DNA of 64,000 nucleotides from Anaeramoeba flamelloides (lineage: Eukaryota > Metamonada > Anaeramoebidae): positions 372,001 through 436,000 of the forward strand of contig JANTQA010000032.1 in assembly GCA_027625915.1 (NCBI GenBank), written 5' to 3'. Position 1 is the stretch's first letter. The number at the start of each line of letters is the position of its first letter. A model generated the notes under the pieces. It searched no databases. It was not told the DNA's origin and saw only the letters and a list, made by a program, of their open reading frames with translations. The position numbers were made by a program, and so were the translations under genes. Positions 44,700-58,559 of the stretch are shown here, one piece after another.

Positions 44700-47176
44700 T
44701 TATTATTTCTATTTTTTTTTTTTGCTAATTTTGTAGAAAGAAAAGGAACATTTACTTTTTTAAATGAAAGCACAACTAGAAAATTAATTGATGACAATGG
44801 TAAAAATAAGATGCCAATAATAAAAAAATATGTGTTGCAAAAAACACTCGTGCTTTATTGGAACAGGGGTTTTGTACTCTGAAATCATGTTTTTTTGATG
44901 AATGAAATTTAATAACAGATCATTCCTAGGAATATTACAAAAATCACCTTTTTCTAAAATATCTTTCAAATTTAATAGATTGATATTTCATTATTTAAAG
45001 CAAAGGTAAAAAATTTAAAAAAAAAAAGAAACTAAATTGTAACTTTAGAAAATTGATTTGAATCTATCATTATTCAGCAACGCTTGTGTATTTAAATAAC
45101 TGGTATCCATTCTTGCATCTTGGACAACTCTTAACCTGATGTTTGACTTCTTTTAAAAGTATAACAAATTAAGGGACTAACAACTCTTTTTATTTGCTTT
45201 TATACAAATGATAAGGTATTTCTAAAAAATTCTGGTATTTTTTTTTTACATTTCATAAAAAATTATCTTTATTAGTAGAGCTATTCGTTAATTTACAATA
45301 TGAAATTAAGTTGAATATTAATACTCATTGGACCAAGGTCTATGTATCATTTTCTATTTGATTGAAAAAATCCTAATCATAACTACTTTAATCTTGAGAA
45401 AATTTTCAATAGAATGAAAAATATATATATACATTTTATTTGTACAAAAAATCGTTTGTGTTCTTAAAACATTTCCAGTTTTTTTTTTTGAAATTGTTGG
45501 TACTTCGATTTCTTCAAAAACGTATTAATTTTTTTTTGTTCGTATTTTGGAAATATTTTTACCAAAATATTTTGGAATAAATACCAAAGCATTTTTCAAT
45601 CCTAAAAAAACTCAGATAAAATAGATCTCAGATAATTTAAATATATTCTATTTATATAATAACATACTAAAAAACAACCTTAATAATTAAAAAGGACTTA
45701 TGAATGGTTGTTGATGATTTTATAACTTTACATAGTTTTATTAGATTGGGTTTAATAAAGATATTTTGGGGTAAAAGTTCCACACTTTTTTGGAAATAGC
45801 TTAAAGTAATTATTTACACAAGGATACCATTCAATCCAAAAATCCAACTCCTTTATCAACTTACAAGAAATGAGTTATCTTTTTTTAAGGTTTTCATTTT
45901 GTCCAATTAATTTTCAGTCAAAAGATCCGTGATCCTTTTTTGTTTATATTTTTGGATTTTCAAAAAAAAAAAGGAAAATGAAAAAATTTTTGATTTTGTA
46001 TGAAATCTCACTTTTAGTAATTTTTGATGTTTTTTTAGGAACAAATTACCTTCAGAGTTTAATCTTAGTTTAAAAATATCTAAAAAATAAATCAAATATT
46101 GAATCCTTGGAGATATAAAAAATTGATCGTCTATTTAAAGATAAATATTTATTCAATTTCTTGAAATTTTAAATATTGGGTAATATTTTTTTTCAAATAT
46201 TTATAAAAAACAAAATAATATTATGTAAAAAATTAGTTATTTGGGAATTATTATTTATTTATTATTATTATTATTATTAGTAATTATATTAATTTATTTG
46301 TTTGGAAATCTTTGTAAAATTGAGAAATAATAATAAAGTCGATTGATAATTTGAATCTTTTGGGTTATAAATAATCCACTGAAATAAATTAAGATTCGTT
46401 TATAAATAATTGATTAAAAATAATCAAAATAAAAAGTATTTCTTTATATTTATAGTTCAATTTTTTAGGTTTTAAAAAAGTATGTATTTTGGGAGAATTT
46501 TTTTTTTTTGATTCTTTGGTTTGGTTCATTTTCTTGTATTTTTTTTTGGTTTAAAATGTGAAATACTTGATTTGAACTTGTTTTTTGAAACAAATTAGAT
46601 TTTTTTCAAATTTAAAATAATTATTTTATTTTTCTTTGATATAAAAGTAGATTTTTATAGAAGGTTATTTTAAAACTTGTTGGTTTCATTTTTAAAGTTT
46701 ACTTTTGAGCACTTCCTTTCTAGACATTGAGATTTTTATTTTCTTCACCTAAAAATATATTTTTTTCAAATAATTCAGAAATATATGGGATTTTGAACTT
46801 TTCTCAAATGAGAAAAATTATGAAACTTTTGTAAACAAAAATTCATTTCTAAAAATTGCCTTAAAAAGTAAGTTTTGTCTTTTAGTAATCAGGTTTTAAC
46901 TTTATTTTTCAATTTAAAGATGTATTAATTTTTTTTATGGATTTGTTAATACATTTATTTGAAGAATTTTTTTAAGTTAACTAATCCCTTAACTGATCTT
47001 TTTTATCTACCAATAAAGGTTTTTGTTAAATTTTGTTTTTACATTTTTGGTTTTAGTGTTTATTGTGATTTTTAACCTGTCAACCATGAATATTTAATAT
47101 TTTAAAAAAACTTTTTTTAAAGCTATAAAGTGAAATTCTTGAAAGTTATGAAAGAGAAATTTTCAAAGCGGGTTAT
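44700..47176. other. Intergenic upstream of RFC1
   Basis: About 2.5 kb with no supported gene. It holds a (TTA)n tract near 46258-46280. 45530-45600 loosely matches the inverse of 9640-9680. The part next to 47289 presumably holds the RFC1 promoter. Confidence 0.35.
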
Positions 47177-47288
47177 TTGAATGTAATTAGTCATATTTTT
47201 CAAAATATTTTTGGATATAAAGTTCAAAATAAGCAATATTTTTTAGTTAGATTTTTGACAAGAACATCATTTTTTGGTTTTTGTATTT

Positions 47289-50200
47289 ATGAGAAAGAGA
47301 AATCATTTTCAAAGGAAATTGTCCAAACACCAAAAAAGGAAAGAACAAAAATCTCACAACCAAGAACTGGAGTCAATTAGAATTCTTCAAGATCAGATCC
47401 GTCAAACTGAATTAAATCACTTGAAAAAAGTAAGAGAATTAATTGTTGCTCAATTAGAAAAAAAAAGATTACAAGAATTGAAATTGATTGAGAAGACAAA
47501 AGAAAGAATAAAAGAACTTCTGAAAAAGAAAAAACAAATCAACAACCCTGAAATACCAAAAAAAAAGAGATACTTGAAGAAAAAAAAAAAAAAAATCAAT
47601 GCCAAGAAAATCAAACAGAAAAAGATGCGTAAACCCAAACCCAAACACAAACATAGCCACAAACATAGCCACAAACATAGCCACAAACACAAACCCGAAC
47701 CCAAACCCAACCACAAACATAGCCACAAACACAACAAACATCAACCAAACAAACAGCTAATCCAAAAAGAAAACAAAAAAAAAAATCAAAAAGTTAACAA
47801 ACCAAAGAACAAAAACCAACCAAACAAACATCAACCAAACAAACACCAACCAAAAAAAAAGGAAACAAGACAAAAAGTTAACGATCAAAACCAAAATTCA
47901 TTCAAAGATCAACCAAAAAATGAAGATCAAATCAAAGAACAAAAAGTGAAGAATCACTACACCACACCCTCATACAAAAAACAAAATTCAATACAGAATA
48001 GCAAACCGTTGTCTTCTAGTCTTTCATTTGGTTTTTCAACTGGTTGGATTGGCTCTTCAACAAAAAAAAAACAAAAACAAAAAAAAAATCCAAAAAACGG
48101 ATCAAACCAAAACCCAAAAAAAATCAAAAAAAAATCAAATTCAAACAAACAAACAAAAGGTCCTCGTTCTCATACTCTTTTGGTAAGTAAGAAAAAAAAA
48201 ATTCAAAACCAACAAGATTTGGACGATTTGAAAAAACCCAACCTAAAGTCAAACTATATCCCGATCGAAGAGCAAGAGACACAACCATTTTTTGCCTTTC
48301 ATAATAATTCGAAAACAAACTTTTTGGAAATAGAAAGCAATTCAAGTGAAGAAGAGTTTGAGTCTCAAAATCTTTTTGCAAAGCCAGTTAAAGGGGGTTC
48401 AATTCTTCGGAGAACAACAAGAAACCAGATCCAAAATGAAAATAATTTTAACAAATTAAAATTTGAAGAAATTTCTGGTAATTCAATCGAGAAAGATTCC
48501 AGAGACAGCTTTTCGTTTTTGAAAAAATATATTCCGAAAGAGGATGGCAACAAGAATGAGAATGGGGGTATATTTAACGAAGAAAATATGAACACAAACG
48601 TGGAAGAAAGCGAAAAAGCAGAAGTAAAAGAAAGAAAATTAGAAACAGAGAAACCTAAATTAATTCAAGGACAAAATTCTCAAAAAATAATTCAAAGTCA
48701 AAATTCAAATAGCCAATTTTTTCTTGAGATGTCTAGTGATAGCCAAGATCAAATCCAAAACCATAGTCAAAATCAAGGAAAATCCATTTTAAATTCAAAT
48801 CAAAACCATAATAACAATATTAACAGAACTTCAACTTCAAACAATGAAAATTTTGATGAAAGTAAGACTCGAAACTGGAATGGGGATGGAAGTGAAATAG
48901 ATTTAGGAATTGGGAAAGATATCGAATTTAATTCGCAATTAAATGGATCTCCCAAATTACAGGAAAAAAAAAATATTTCTCAAATTGAATTTATCGAGAT
49001 GGAAGATACCGAATCTTCTCAAATGATTAACTCACAAGAAAGGGGGAGCCAAAATACCCAGGGTTATCAAAAAAGGAATCATAATAATTTTCATTTTAAT
49101 AAGGATAACAACAACGGTAATGATGATAAAAATAAAAATAAAGATTCCAATGAAAATGATATTAGTAATAGTAATAATCGTAATCATAATAATAATACTC
49201 TGGGCAAAGAAAATAATGAAAATAATATGAATGATTATAATGAAGAAAACTTTCCATATTCTGATTTAATGGAACTAATACCTAGCCAAAGCTCTGAATC
49301 AAATTTTATCATTAATGATGAAGATGAGGGAGATACAATTATTAATAACGCTATTATAGAAACTGAAAATGAGAAGGGGAAGGGGGGTGCAAAACAAAAC
49401 AAAAATGATATTGAAATCATAAATTACAACAAAAATGAAAATAAAACAACACAAGAAAAAGAAAAAGAAAAAGAAAATATTATTAATGATAACAATAATA
49501 GTTTTCCAAAAGGTGAAGAAATGTGTCTTGATGGTCTAACATTTGTTCTCACTGGAATATTTTATGAATTAAGTCGTGTTATGGTAAAAGAAATTATAGT
49601 TGAATACGGTGGGAGAGTGGTAACTAGAATATCAAATAATGTTAATTATTTGATTATGGGTAAAAAGCCAGGAAAAGTGAAAGTTGGAAATGCAAAGAAA
49701 AAAAATATAAAAATTATTAATGAAAAAAATTTTATTCAATTGATACAGACACGCAAAACCCCCTTATATCTGCAAAATGATATAAAAAAAAGAAAAAATA
49801 TTTCGGATTCTGAATTTAAAATATTTCAAAACAAGATCAAAATTAGAAACCCTTCCTTGGTTGGTAAAGAATTATGGACAGAAAAATATAAACCTACAAA
49901 GTCGAGTTTAATTGTTGGGAATCGTTCACTAGTATCTAAATTTAAACGTTGGCTTGTTAATTGGTATAAAATATACGAAAAAAATAATAAAAAAATAAAC
50001 AAACAGGTCAACAAGATTGGAGAAAACAAAATGAAAGCCATTTTACTTACAGGTATATTTTTTTTAATTTTTATTTTTTTTTCTTCATTTATTTTTCTCT
50101 ATTTTTCCGAATATTTCGCCAAAAACCTGAGCTTTGTGTTCTTTAAATTAAAACTAAATATTTCTTTATTTTCTTCAATTGGTTAAATGTTAATATAATA

Positions 50201-53200
50201 AAATAAAAAAAAATGAATATAGTTATTTTAAAAAAGTTGGATAAAAAACCTTTTAAAATAGTTGGTATACTCCCAGAAAATATTTTTGGGTCAATTTAAA
50301 ATAAAAAACAAAAAATGTTTCGATTGTAAACACTACTTTATGATTCGGAATGAATTAATTAACAATCGTCACTTCTTTCTTTTTTATAAACCCATCGGTA
50401 TATATATATAGCAAACCTTTTATTTTCATATTAGAGGTAAACGAGGAAATAGGGTTTGTCTTTTTATAACACTTTTTGTACCAAAATAATAATAATAAAT
50501 ATTATAAAAAGGAAATGTGAATTTTTTCTTCACTTAATCTCATTTTTTCAAGATTTTTTACTTCTTTCCCTTTTAAATATACAACTTATATCATTAAATT
50601 TTTTTTTGTATAAAATCTGAAAAATAAATATTTTATAATATTTAATGATTGATGTTTGATATTAAAAATAAAACTCTTACAATTATAATTTGGGAAAAAA
50701 AGTAAAATTGGATAAAAAAAAATGTCGAAAATAATGTATAAGATCACTAAAAACTATTTTTTAAAGATGTTAACTTGTTTTATTATGTTATCGGAAGTGG
50801 TTTTAGTTTGGTTTTACACCATATTCTTATCAAAAAAATATTTTTTAATTTTTAGATCAGAATCATTTTTTTTTTTTTTTTTTAATTAATTGTTTTGTAT
50901 TTTCTATTTTTAAGTAATATTCAATAATCATTTATATTTTTCAATATTTTTAATTGTTTTTTTCAACAATTATAAATAAAATTAATTTGAAATAATTTCT
51001 TTTATTTTTCAATATATTGAATTTTTAACAATAATGTTTTTAAAAATCTAAATAAATTCTGTTAATTTTCCAATTGTGGGAAATTGTCTTTTATTAACAT
51101 TACTGAAAAGTGTAAATAACACTCTAAATATTCCTTTACTTAAATACCCTTTCAGAAATTTAAGCGTGAAATCATAGATTCCACAATTGTCCATGGAAAA
51201 ACATACTCAAATTATCTTTATTTTTAAAAAGCAAAAAAAAAAAAATTAAAAAAAAAAAGAAATTTAAAAAGTGTTTTTATTTGGAGTAATTGGTAAAAAA
51301 AAAAAAAAAATCATTCTCTCATAAATTAAGAAGAAATCCAAATCACAGACACAACACCATTAATTGATTTAGTTTAATTTGATGGTTGATCAGGAATGTT
51401 CATTTGGGATTAATTGTTTAATTGTTATCATTTCTTTTTTTTCTTTTTAATCTAATTTTTTTTTTCTTTTCATATTTTTTGTCTTTGCCTTTTCTTTTTT
51501 TTTTATTTTCAAGTTACTCATACTTTCCTGTTCCAGTATCTTGGTATTTGACAAGTAATTACTTGATCTTTTTTCTTGATGACTCTTCTTCACTATTTAA
51601 AGGTATTCATTGAATCAAGAAAAAAAATGGAAAATTGTCTGATCTAAAATTAATAATTTTTTTTTTTTTATTGAAAAGAGGTGATACAAAAAAATTATCG
51701 CCTGTTTGCCATTAGGTTTTTTTTAATTTAAGCAAATATGAGAAAAATCTTTGTTTTTACTCCATTCTTTTGAATTCTAGAAAACCGCCGTGAGCTTTTT
51801 TTTAATTTAAGAAATTAAAAGAAAATTTCAACAAAATTACCATCATGTTTGCCGTTAGGTTTTTTTTCGTTTAAGAAATAAAACGAAAATTTATTTAATT
51901 TTCGGTTTATTTCTCAAAGTAAAAAAAACCTAGGCACTTCACGTTAGGTTTTTTTTTAATTTAAAAGAATTGAGAAAAATCTTTGTTTTTACTCCATTCT
52001 TTTGAATTCTGGAAAAGTTAGGTACTCTAATGCACTTTCTGTAACTATAAATTTATTTAGAGTTCTTTTATACTGGATATAATGTAGGCAAGATTATAAC
52101 TCATAGGAAATATTTTCTTTAAAAAATGAAAAGAAAAAATTTTTTTTTTAAACAAAGACAAGAAAAAGAGAAATAAAAAAAATAAAATAATAATAGTAAA
52201 AAAAAAAGTCAAAACTTAAAAACTTGTGGAAGATTTTTTTACATCACAAGTATTGAATGGGTTGGTGGTTTTTTATTTTTATGTCAACAATTCATGGATT
52301 TCCACCATAATTTGTTTTAATAAAGAGTTTTAAATATTTGAATAGTGATAGATCAAATGAAATATATGTTTCTATTTTATTAAGTTTTAATTTTGAACTT
52401 TATAGATGAGTTGAATATATAACGTGTTGATTTTTTAAGAATAATAATTTACTTTCGAAATTTTCTTGATAGTTGCTTAGCTTTTTTCTTTTTTTTTTTT
52501 TCAATTTCTAGAATCTTGTTTTCACAAAATACCGGTGCAAGATACCGACTCATCAGCAATATCCCAGTCCAAGTAAGAACAAACAATTTGTAAGAAAATT
52601 TCTATCCAGTTTACTTCAGTTAAGTTTAATTTGTTCAAGATCTGATTAAGCACGGTTTGTCTAAGATCTAACAATGAAAAAGTTTTTAAATACCTAAAAG
52701 GTTTTTTAATTCCTTTTACCTTCTCCAAACACCTAAAAAAAAAACAAAAAAGTGGGTAACCGAAGGAACCTAAAAAAGGGAATTTGGAAAAGGTAAAAAA
52801 AATAAAAAAATTAAATTTCATCTCAATAATGTGTTCTTAGGATATAGTCTAACTTTAATCTTATCATCTCAACCCCCCCCCCCCCCCCCCCCCCATGAAA
52901 ATGTTCAAAGTACAACTTTTCCAAAATGATTTGTGGTATTAAAATGAGAAAATAATATTATTATTTCCTTTCTGGGTTTTAACAATATTAATAAACAAAT
53001 AAAAAAGACTTGAATTGATTTTTTTCTCTCTTTTAAAATTCCATTGCACTTATTAATAGAAATTAAAGTAATTTTGGATTGAAAATTTAATTTAACTTTT
53101 CATAAAAAACACACAATCCTTCAATCAATTAACTTGAATCCATAATATTAATTTTGAAAACGCATGAAGATCCTATAGACACAGCCTGTAATTAATTAGA

Positions 53201-55305
53201 ACAAGCCAAAAAAGAAAAAAAAAAAATTTGTCATGCTTTAAACTAGTTGACTTACATTGACAAAATAATCTTTAAAATAAATCAAAGTCAATAATCTTCG
53301 AAGATCTTGAAGACAATATCATTAGCAAATCATTTTGGAAATAAGTTAAGATCAATCCAAAATATTAATAACTTTTTGATTTTTCTTTATTAAAAAAGAT
53401 GTTTCAGTCAATTTGGGATTTTACTAATTTTAAATTAGTTATAAGAGGTACAGTAATATTTTTAAAATTAGAAACTATTGAGAATTTGAATATTGTAAGA
53501 ATGGGATTGAAAATAAATTAACATTCTAATAAGAGTTTTAATATTGAATAAAATATTACTTTTTCATTATTGTTTTCGTTTTCATTTCCAGAAATACTTG
53601 TTTATTGGTAAAAAGAAAATTAATACCATTTTTTTTTTTTTTTTTTGGGGAAGATCAAAAAGATTTGATTTAAATTCATACTCAAAAATTTTTAGTCAGT
53701 TAAAAAAATTGATTCAATTGAAAAAAAATTACATTTAAATTTTCATAAATCAAACACAAAAAAATTGATTTTTTTTTGATAAATATTCAATAAAAAAAAA
53801 ATCAAATTATTTGAAAAATAAATGCTTGAATAAAAATATTTTATCCTTTTTTTTTATTGGTTGATGAAATAAATATCTAATACTTTAATGTTCAAATTAA
53901 TTTTTTCTATTTTTATTATTTTTCGTTTTGTTTTAATTTAAAACATTTAATTTAAACAAATCGTAAAACAATAGGTTATCCTGGTGTGGGTAAAACAACT
54001 GTTGTAAATACCATTTCAAAAGAATTAGGATTCATTAGGATTGAATTGAATGCAAGTCATGATCGAAAATTGGAAAGCTTTAAAAAGAACTATCAAGAAT
54101 TATTTTTTTCCAAAAACATACATTATTATTATTCAAAATTAAGCAGGGCGCACTTTTTTTTTGCAAAATCTCATATTCGCAAAATAAAAACCTCAAAAAA
54201 AAGCCGAACTGTTGTATTAGTTTTAGATGAAATTGATGAAATGATAAATTCTGATAAAAGGACGTTATCATATTTAATAAGAATCGCGAAAAAAACAAGA
54301 ATTCCCGTTGTATTTATTTCGAATAATTCACAATCCATTGAGATTCAAAATTTAGCAAAATTTTGTTATCATTTGTCCTTCAGAAGATTAACCGTTCACC
54401 AAGCAACACGCCTTTTAATGACAGTTGGAGATAAAGAAAAATTTAATAATTTAACTAGATTTGACGTTGGGTCCTTGGTTGATCACACAAAGGGTGATAT
54501 TCGGAAGTGTATCAATATTTTACAAATGTTAAGATTGGGTACAAAAAATTTCAATTTGTCATCATTTAAAACGAAAAATATGGATGAAAATTTATTAATA
54601 CCCATTGAGAAAAATATGAATCCAGTTTCAGCAACTTGCTCATTTTTTGATTTTAAGAAGGATGGGATGACAATAAACCAACGTTTGCAGCTTTTCCTTC
54701 ATCATAAAGAAATACTCATAAAATTATTTTTTAATAATTATTTATCTGCTGAACCACTCAACAATTTCAAAGAATATTATCAAAAATTGCAGATATACCA
54801 AGAAGTTGTTGCAGACCTTTCACGGGGTGATGTTTTGCATGTAAACTACCATAAACTATCTATACAAAAAGAATTATTCTTACCTTATCTTGGCCTTTTA
54901 AATTGTATAATACCCGGTTTTAAATTGAAAGGTGGCATTTATAAAAAAAAAAAAATTGTTCAAAATGATCATTTTAATATTAATCAGCAAAATAACCAAA
55001 TATCAAAACGGTTTACTAATATTAAAAACCAAATCAATAAATCAAGAGGTACACAATTTTCCAAGCGGCAATTGATCCTTGATGGTACTTTCAATTTGTT
55101 CTCAAAAAAATTAAGACAAAATAATGATCTTAATAGAAATAAAAAAAAGAAGATTAAATTCTCCAAAAATTATAATTTGGATTTTGATAGTTTTCAATTT
55201 TTAATACAAAAAAATCTTCCAATTTCTTTTAATTCGATTTCTTTGGATTCTATTAAATTTAATAATTTGTCTAAAAAATCCAAAAAAAATTTAAAAGAAA
55301 ATTAA
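47289..55305 (+). CDS. RFC1: Replication factor C large subunit (RFC1), two exons
   Basis: Exons 47289-50052 and 53975-55305 join in phase 1 to rebuild LLTGYPGVGKTT, giving 1364 residues against ~1150 in human RFC1. The first ATG of the frame (47289) is used; an upstream exon cannot be excluded. Residues 1-~115 form a basic coiled coil. ~118-160 has K-H-S and K-H-K-P repeats. ~160-740 is polar low complexity. ~743-825 is the BRCT domain (CLDGLTFVLTG, EYGGRVVTRIS). ~858-870 is ELWTEKYKPT. Walker A GYPGVGKTT is at ~922-930, Walker B VLVLDEIDEM at ~1001-1010 and the sensor SNN at ~1030. The RFC1 C-terminal helical domain (~1145-1255) and a Lys/Asn tail follow. It would load PCNA at primer ends with RFC2-5 in the nucleus. 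The 3,922 bp intron holds an R7 foldback, R8 and a C22 run. Confidence 0.95.
51085..51600 (+). repeat. Dispersed repeat R8, copy b (uninterrupted)
   Basis: Collinear with 32965-33950 but without the TNA element, so it is the pre-insertion form. In the RFC1 intron. Confidence 0.65.
51700..52035. repeat. TAGGCACT foldback family R7, longest copy
   Basis: Three or four foldback modules: GTTTGCCATTAGG, ATTCTAGAAAACCGCCG, GAAATAAAACGAAAATTT against its inverse, CCTAGGCACT, then ATTCTGGAAAAGTTAGGTAC. It looks like two family members merged. In the RFC1 intron. Confidence 0.55.
52873..52894. repeat. C22 homopolymer
   Basis: Twenty-two consecutive C residues in DNA that otherwise has almost no C or G runs. 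In the RFC1 intron, where the transcript would contain C22 and the template strand G22. Confidence 0.9.
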
Positions 55306-56409
55306 GTATTGGAATAATCTCTAAAAATTATCAAAATATTTTTAATAAAAATGAAAAAAATTAAAATGTTTTTTTTGATTTAATTTGTAAAAAAAGAAAA
55401 AATAAATGAATATGAAATAAATTTAATATTTTGGAATTAGGATTTGTTATTTTTTGTATTATTTTTTTTTTTTGTTTTTTTTTTGAAAACAATTAATCCA
55501 AAATTGTTTTATGCTATTTTTCACAAGAAGTAAGGATTATATTAAAACTCAAAATTTTAGGAAAGATAGGGGTTAAAGATAATTTTAAATGACGATATAA
55601 AAAATCTTTTTGGGATTAATTGTGTTTTGAAAATTTTAGTCTTTATATATATATATATATATATTTCTTTCTTTCTTTTCTCCCCTTTAATTCTATGTAC
55701 ACTACCTTACAAAAGAAAAATCTTTTTTTTTTTTTTTCTTTTATTATTATTCAAAGAAGTATATTAATTTCATTTTTGGGCAGTTAGGTTTTTTTTAATT
55801 TACAATAATTGAGTAAAATCTTTGATCTTAATCTGTTCTTTTGAATTCTAGAATTCCTCCGTTAGCTTTTTTTTAATTTGTGGTATTAAAAATTTTTTGA
55901 AATTGTCTTGAAATCTAAACAATTAAAAAAAGGATAGGTACTTGACCGTAAATGAAGGTACTTCCCTAATATCTAACTTTTTGTTTATAAAGTTTAATAA
56001 AGAAAGTATAGTGTTGTGTAGAAAAGTGTGATAAAAAGGATTACAATAGGGATGTTTATACAGTTGATAAAATTAAATATGTATATTTCTAGGATATAAT
56101 TAAAAACTTTTGTTTAACAGTATTTAAAAAATACTAAAGTAGGAATATAAGAGATTTAAATATCAAATTATGATCTGAAATGTTTATTTGGAATTTTTAA
56201 AAAATAAAGTAGGAAATGATTTTGAATTTCATCTCAATATTTTTTTAAAAACAATTGTTAGTATTTTGAAATAATTATTTTTTATTTTTCTTTCATTTAA
56301 GTTTTTTGAATAACATAATAATTTCGCATGAAATCCAATTTTTTTTTTCTCTGTTTAATATTAGGTTATCCCTGGTTCTTTTACAGTGATAATAATAAAA
56401 TTGAAAAGT
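55306..56409. other. Intergenic 3' of RFC1
   Basis: Includes a (TA)n tract near 55645-55665 and an R7 foldback at about 55780-55965 (GTTAGGTTTTTTTTAATT, GAATTCTAGAATTCC, GGTACTT). No gene. Confidence 0.45.
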
Positions 56410-57400
56410 TTACACCGGATTAAAACAGTCAAAATAATCACAATAATACATTTTCATTCAAATCGGAAATATTTTTGCTTTTTGTAAACTTTGAGTTTTT
56501 CATTTTCATTTTATTTTTTGAATTACTTAAATTGTTTAATTTGAATGAAATATTTTTTTCAACAATTGATATAATATGTCCTTAATAAAATTAAGCACTA
56601 TTTTTTTCTGATTAATATTTTTCGAAATTAAGAACTAACTTAATTCAATTATACACTGTGATAATTTTTTTTAGAATAAAAACACTGTCAACTTTGGAAT
56701 ATCGAAAATATTTTTTGGAATTAGTGTGTACTTTTTTATTTTTTTTTGAAAAATTGGGGTTGAGAAAAGTTTGAAATAAAAGAATAAGTTAAATTATTAA
56801 ATTAGAATACTTTTCCAGAAAGTTTATCCTTTTAGTTTGCTTTTTTTTTTATTTTACCATTTAAAACTAAAAAAAACATTTGAGGACCAAATTAGTGCCT
56901 TTTGTGAAAAGAAAATTCCCCATAATTTAGAATTTTTTTTTGTAAATGAGTTAAAACAAGATAGTGTATCTAAAAATATACATAATTTCAAGGTTGAAAT
57001 CAATGATTTTGGCAAAAAATGTTTTCAAGAAAACGCTAAATTGAAACTTTATTTATTTTTATTTTATCATTTTGTTTTTTTAATTTTATTAATCAAAAGT
57101 ATTTGATCAGTTTTTCATTTTTAGTGTTTTTTGGTTCGAAGGGACATATTAAATTTGAGTTGTTCAAATAAAATTAGTCAATGAAATCTAACCATTTGAT
57201 TAATCAAAATTCATAAAAGAATTTTTAGGAATTTATTAGTGTATTATTTTGTTGTGCTCTCTCCAAAATTTTTAACACACCCTTGATTTATTTGCACTAA
57301 TAATTATTTGTTATTTATTTTGTGTGTATTGTAATTTATAAACCATTGTTAAAATTCCAATTAATAAATGGTTCTAATTTGGTATTTCTTTAAGAATTGA
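56410..57400 (+). repeat. Dispersed repeat R10, copy b
   Basis: Collinear with 6490-6990 but longer, with extra sequence between shared blocks. The 89-codon frame at 56837-57106 falls inside it and shows no recognisable domain. Confidence 0.4.
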
Positions 57401-58559
57401 TTTAAGATAAGATTTTTTTTTCAAAAATTGAAATTTGGTAGGTTAAAATTTTTGAATTGGGGTTAACAATATTAACTTGGACTTATGGGTCTTTAAGAGG
57501 GCTGTGTTTTCAGGTGAAAGTAGGTAATTGTTACAAAAAAGGCATTCTTGAAAAAGTTCCATATTCTTGGTTAATTTTACCCAACTAACAATTTCTTTTC
57601 CAAAAAAAATAAAAAAAAATTTTTATTGTAACAATTTGCCCTTTTAAATCTAATTAAATTTTGATTTTAATATTTTATAATTTAGATTTCAAACCTATAG
57701 ACACAAAAATATTTCTTGAGCTGTTCGAAATATTATTTTTAGTTATTTTTTACATGCTTGAAATATTTTCAATTTTGATATTTTTTTTTAGAATCTCTTA
57801 AAATCTTTTTTTTTTCGAAATTTTCATCCAAAAATCTCCTAGAAAATTTTAATTTTTTTTGTTGATTTTAACTTTGAAAATTACTAATTTTTTAATTTAA
57901 TTTCTTCAGAATGAAAATTCACTTTTTGATATGAATGTAAAATCATACAATATCTAAACACCCTCCGTGGCTAAAACATAATCCTTTGTATTTGATCGAT
58001 TTATAATTTTTTAATATCATTTTTTCAACAAATTTAATAATAACATTTTTTTGTTATAATAATTCTAGAAATTTTAGAAAACTAAATTGAGTTAAGAAAT
58101 TTCTACTAAATGGCTTTGAATAAATGTCATAATGGTTCGAGAAAGTCTTTTAATTGTCAAACACAAATTTAAGGACTTCAAAATTCCCGCTCTAAAAGAT
58201 TAGTGTTTCTTATCATTTAACTTTTAACAATAAATCCTCATCTCCAAAATAAATTGTCATAACTTTTTTTTCTTTAATATTTATAGATATTTATTTTTTC
58301 ATTGAAGGTTGATAAAAGGTTAATAATTTAACAATATTAAATTAGTTTAAAGTTCGAACTTGGTCTTCACCATTTAATTTATTTGATTGAAATTTTTTTT
58401 TTTATAAAATTGAATTTTGGTTTTTTAAAAATTTTGTATTAAAATTTATTATTTTTAAAGTATTTAGTATGCAATAGATTGAAAATACACTTTTTTTCAT
58501 TCAAAGTGGCCCAACATATTTTATCAAATATCAATTATTTCATATAATTGACCTTTGGA
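57401..58559. other. Intergenic, nothing recognised
   Basis: AT-rich, no ORF above chance and no clear repeat match. Confidence 0.35.

Noticed and set aside
47450-47744. Minus-strand Leu/Cys/Val-rich frames
   Set aside because: Antisense of the K-H-S repeats in RFC1.
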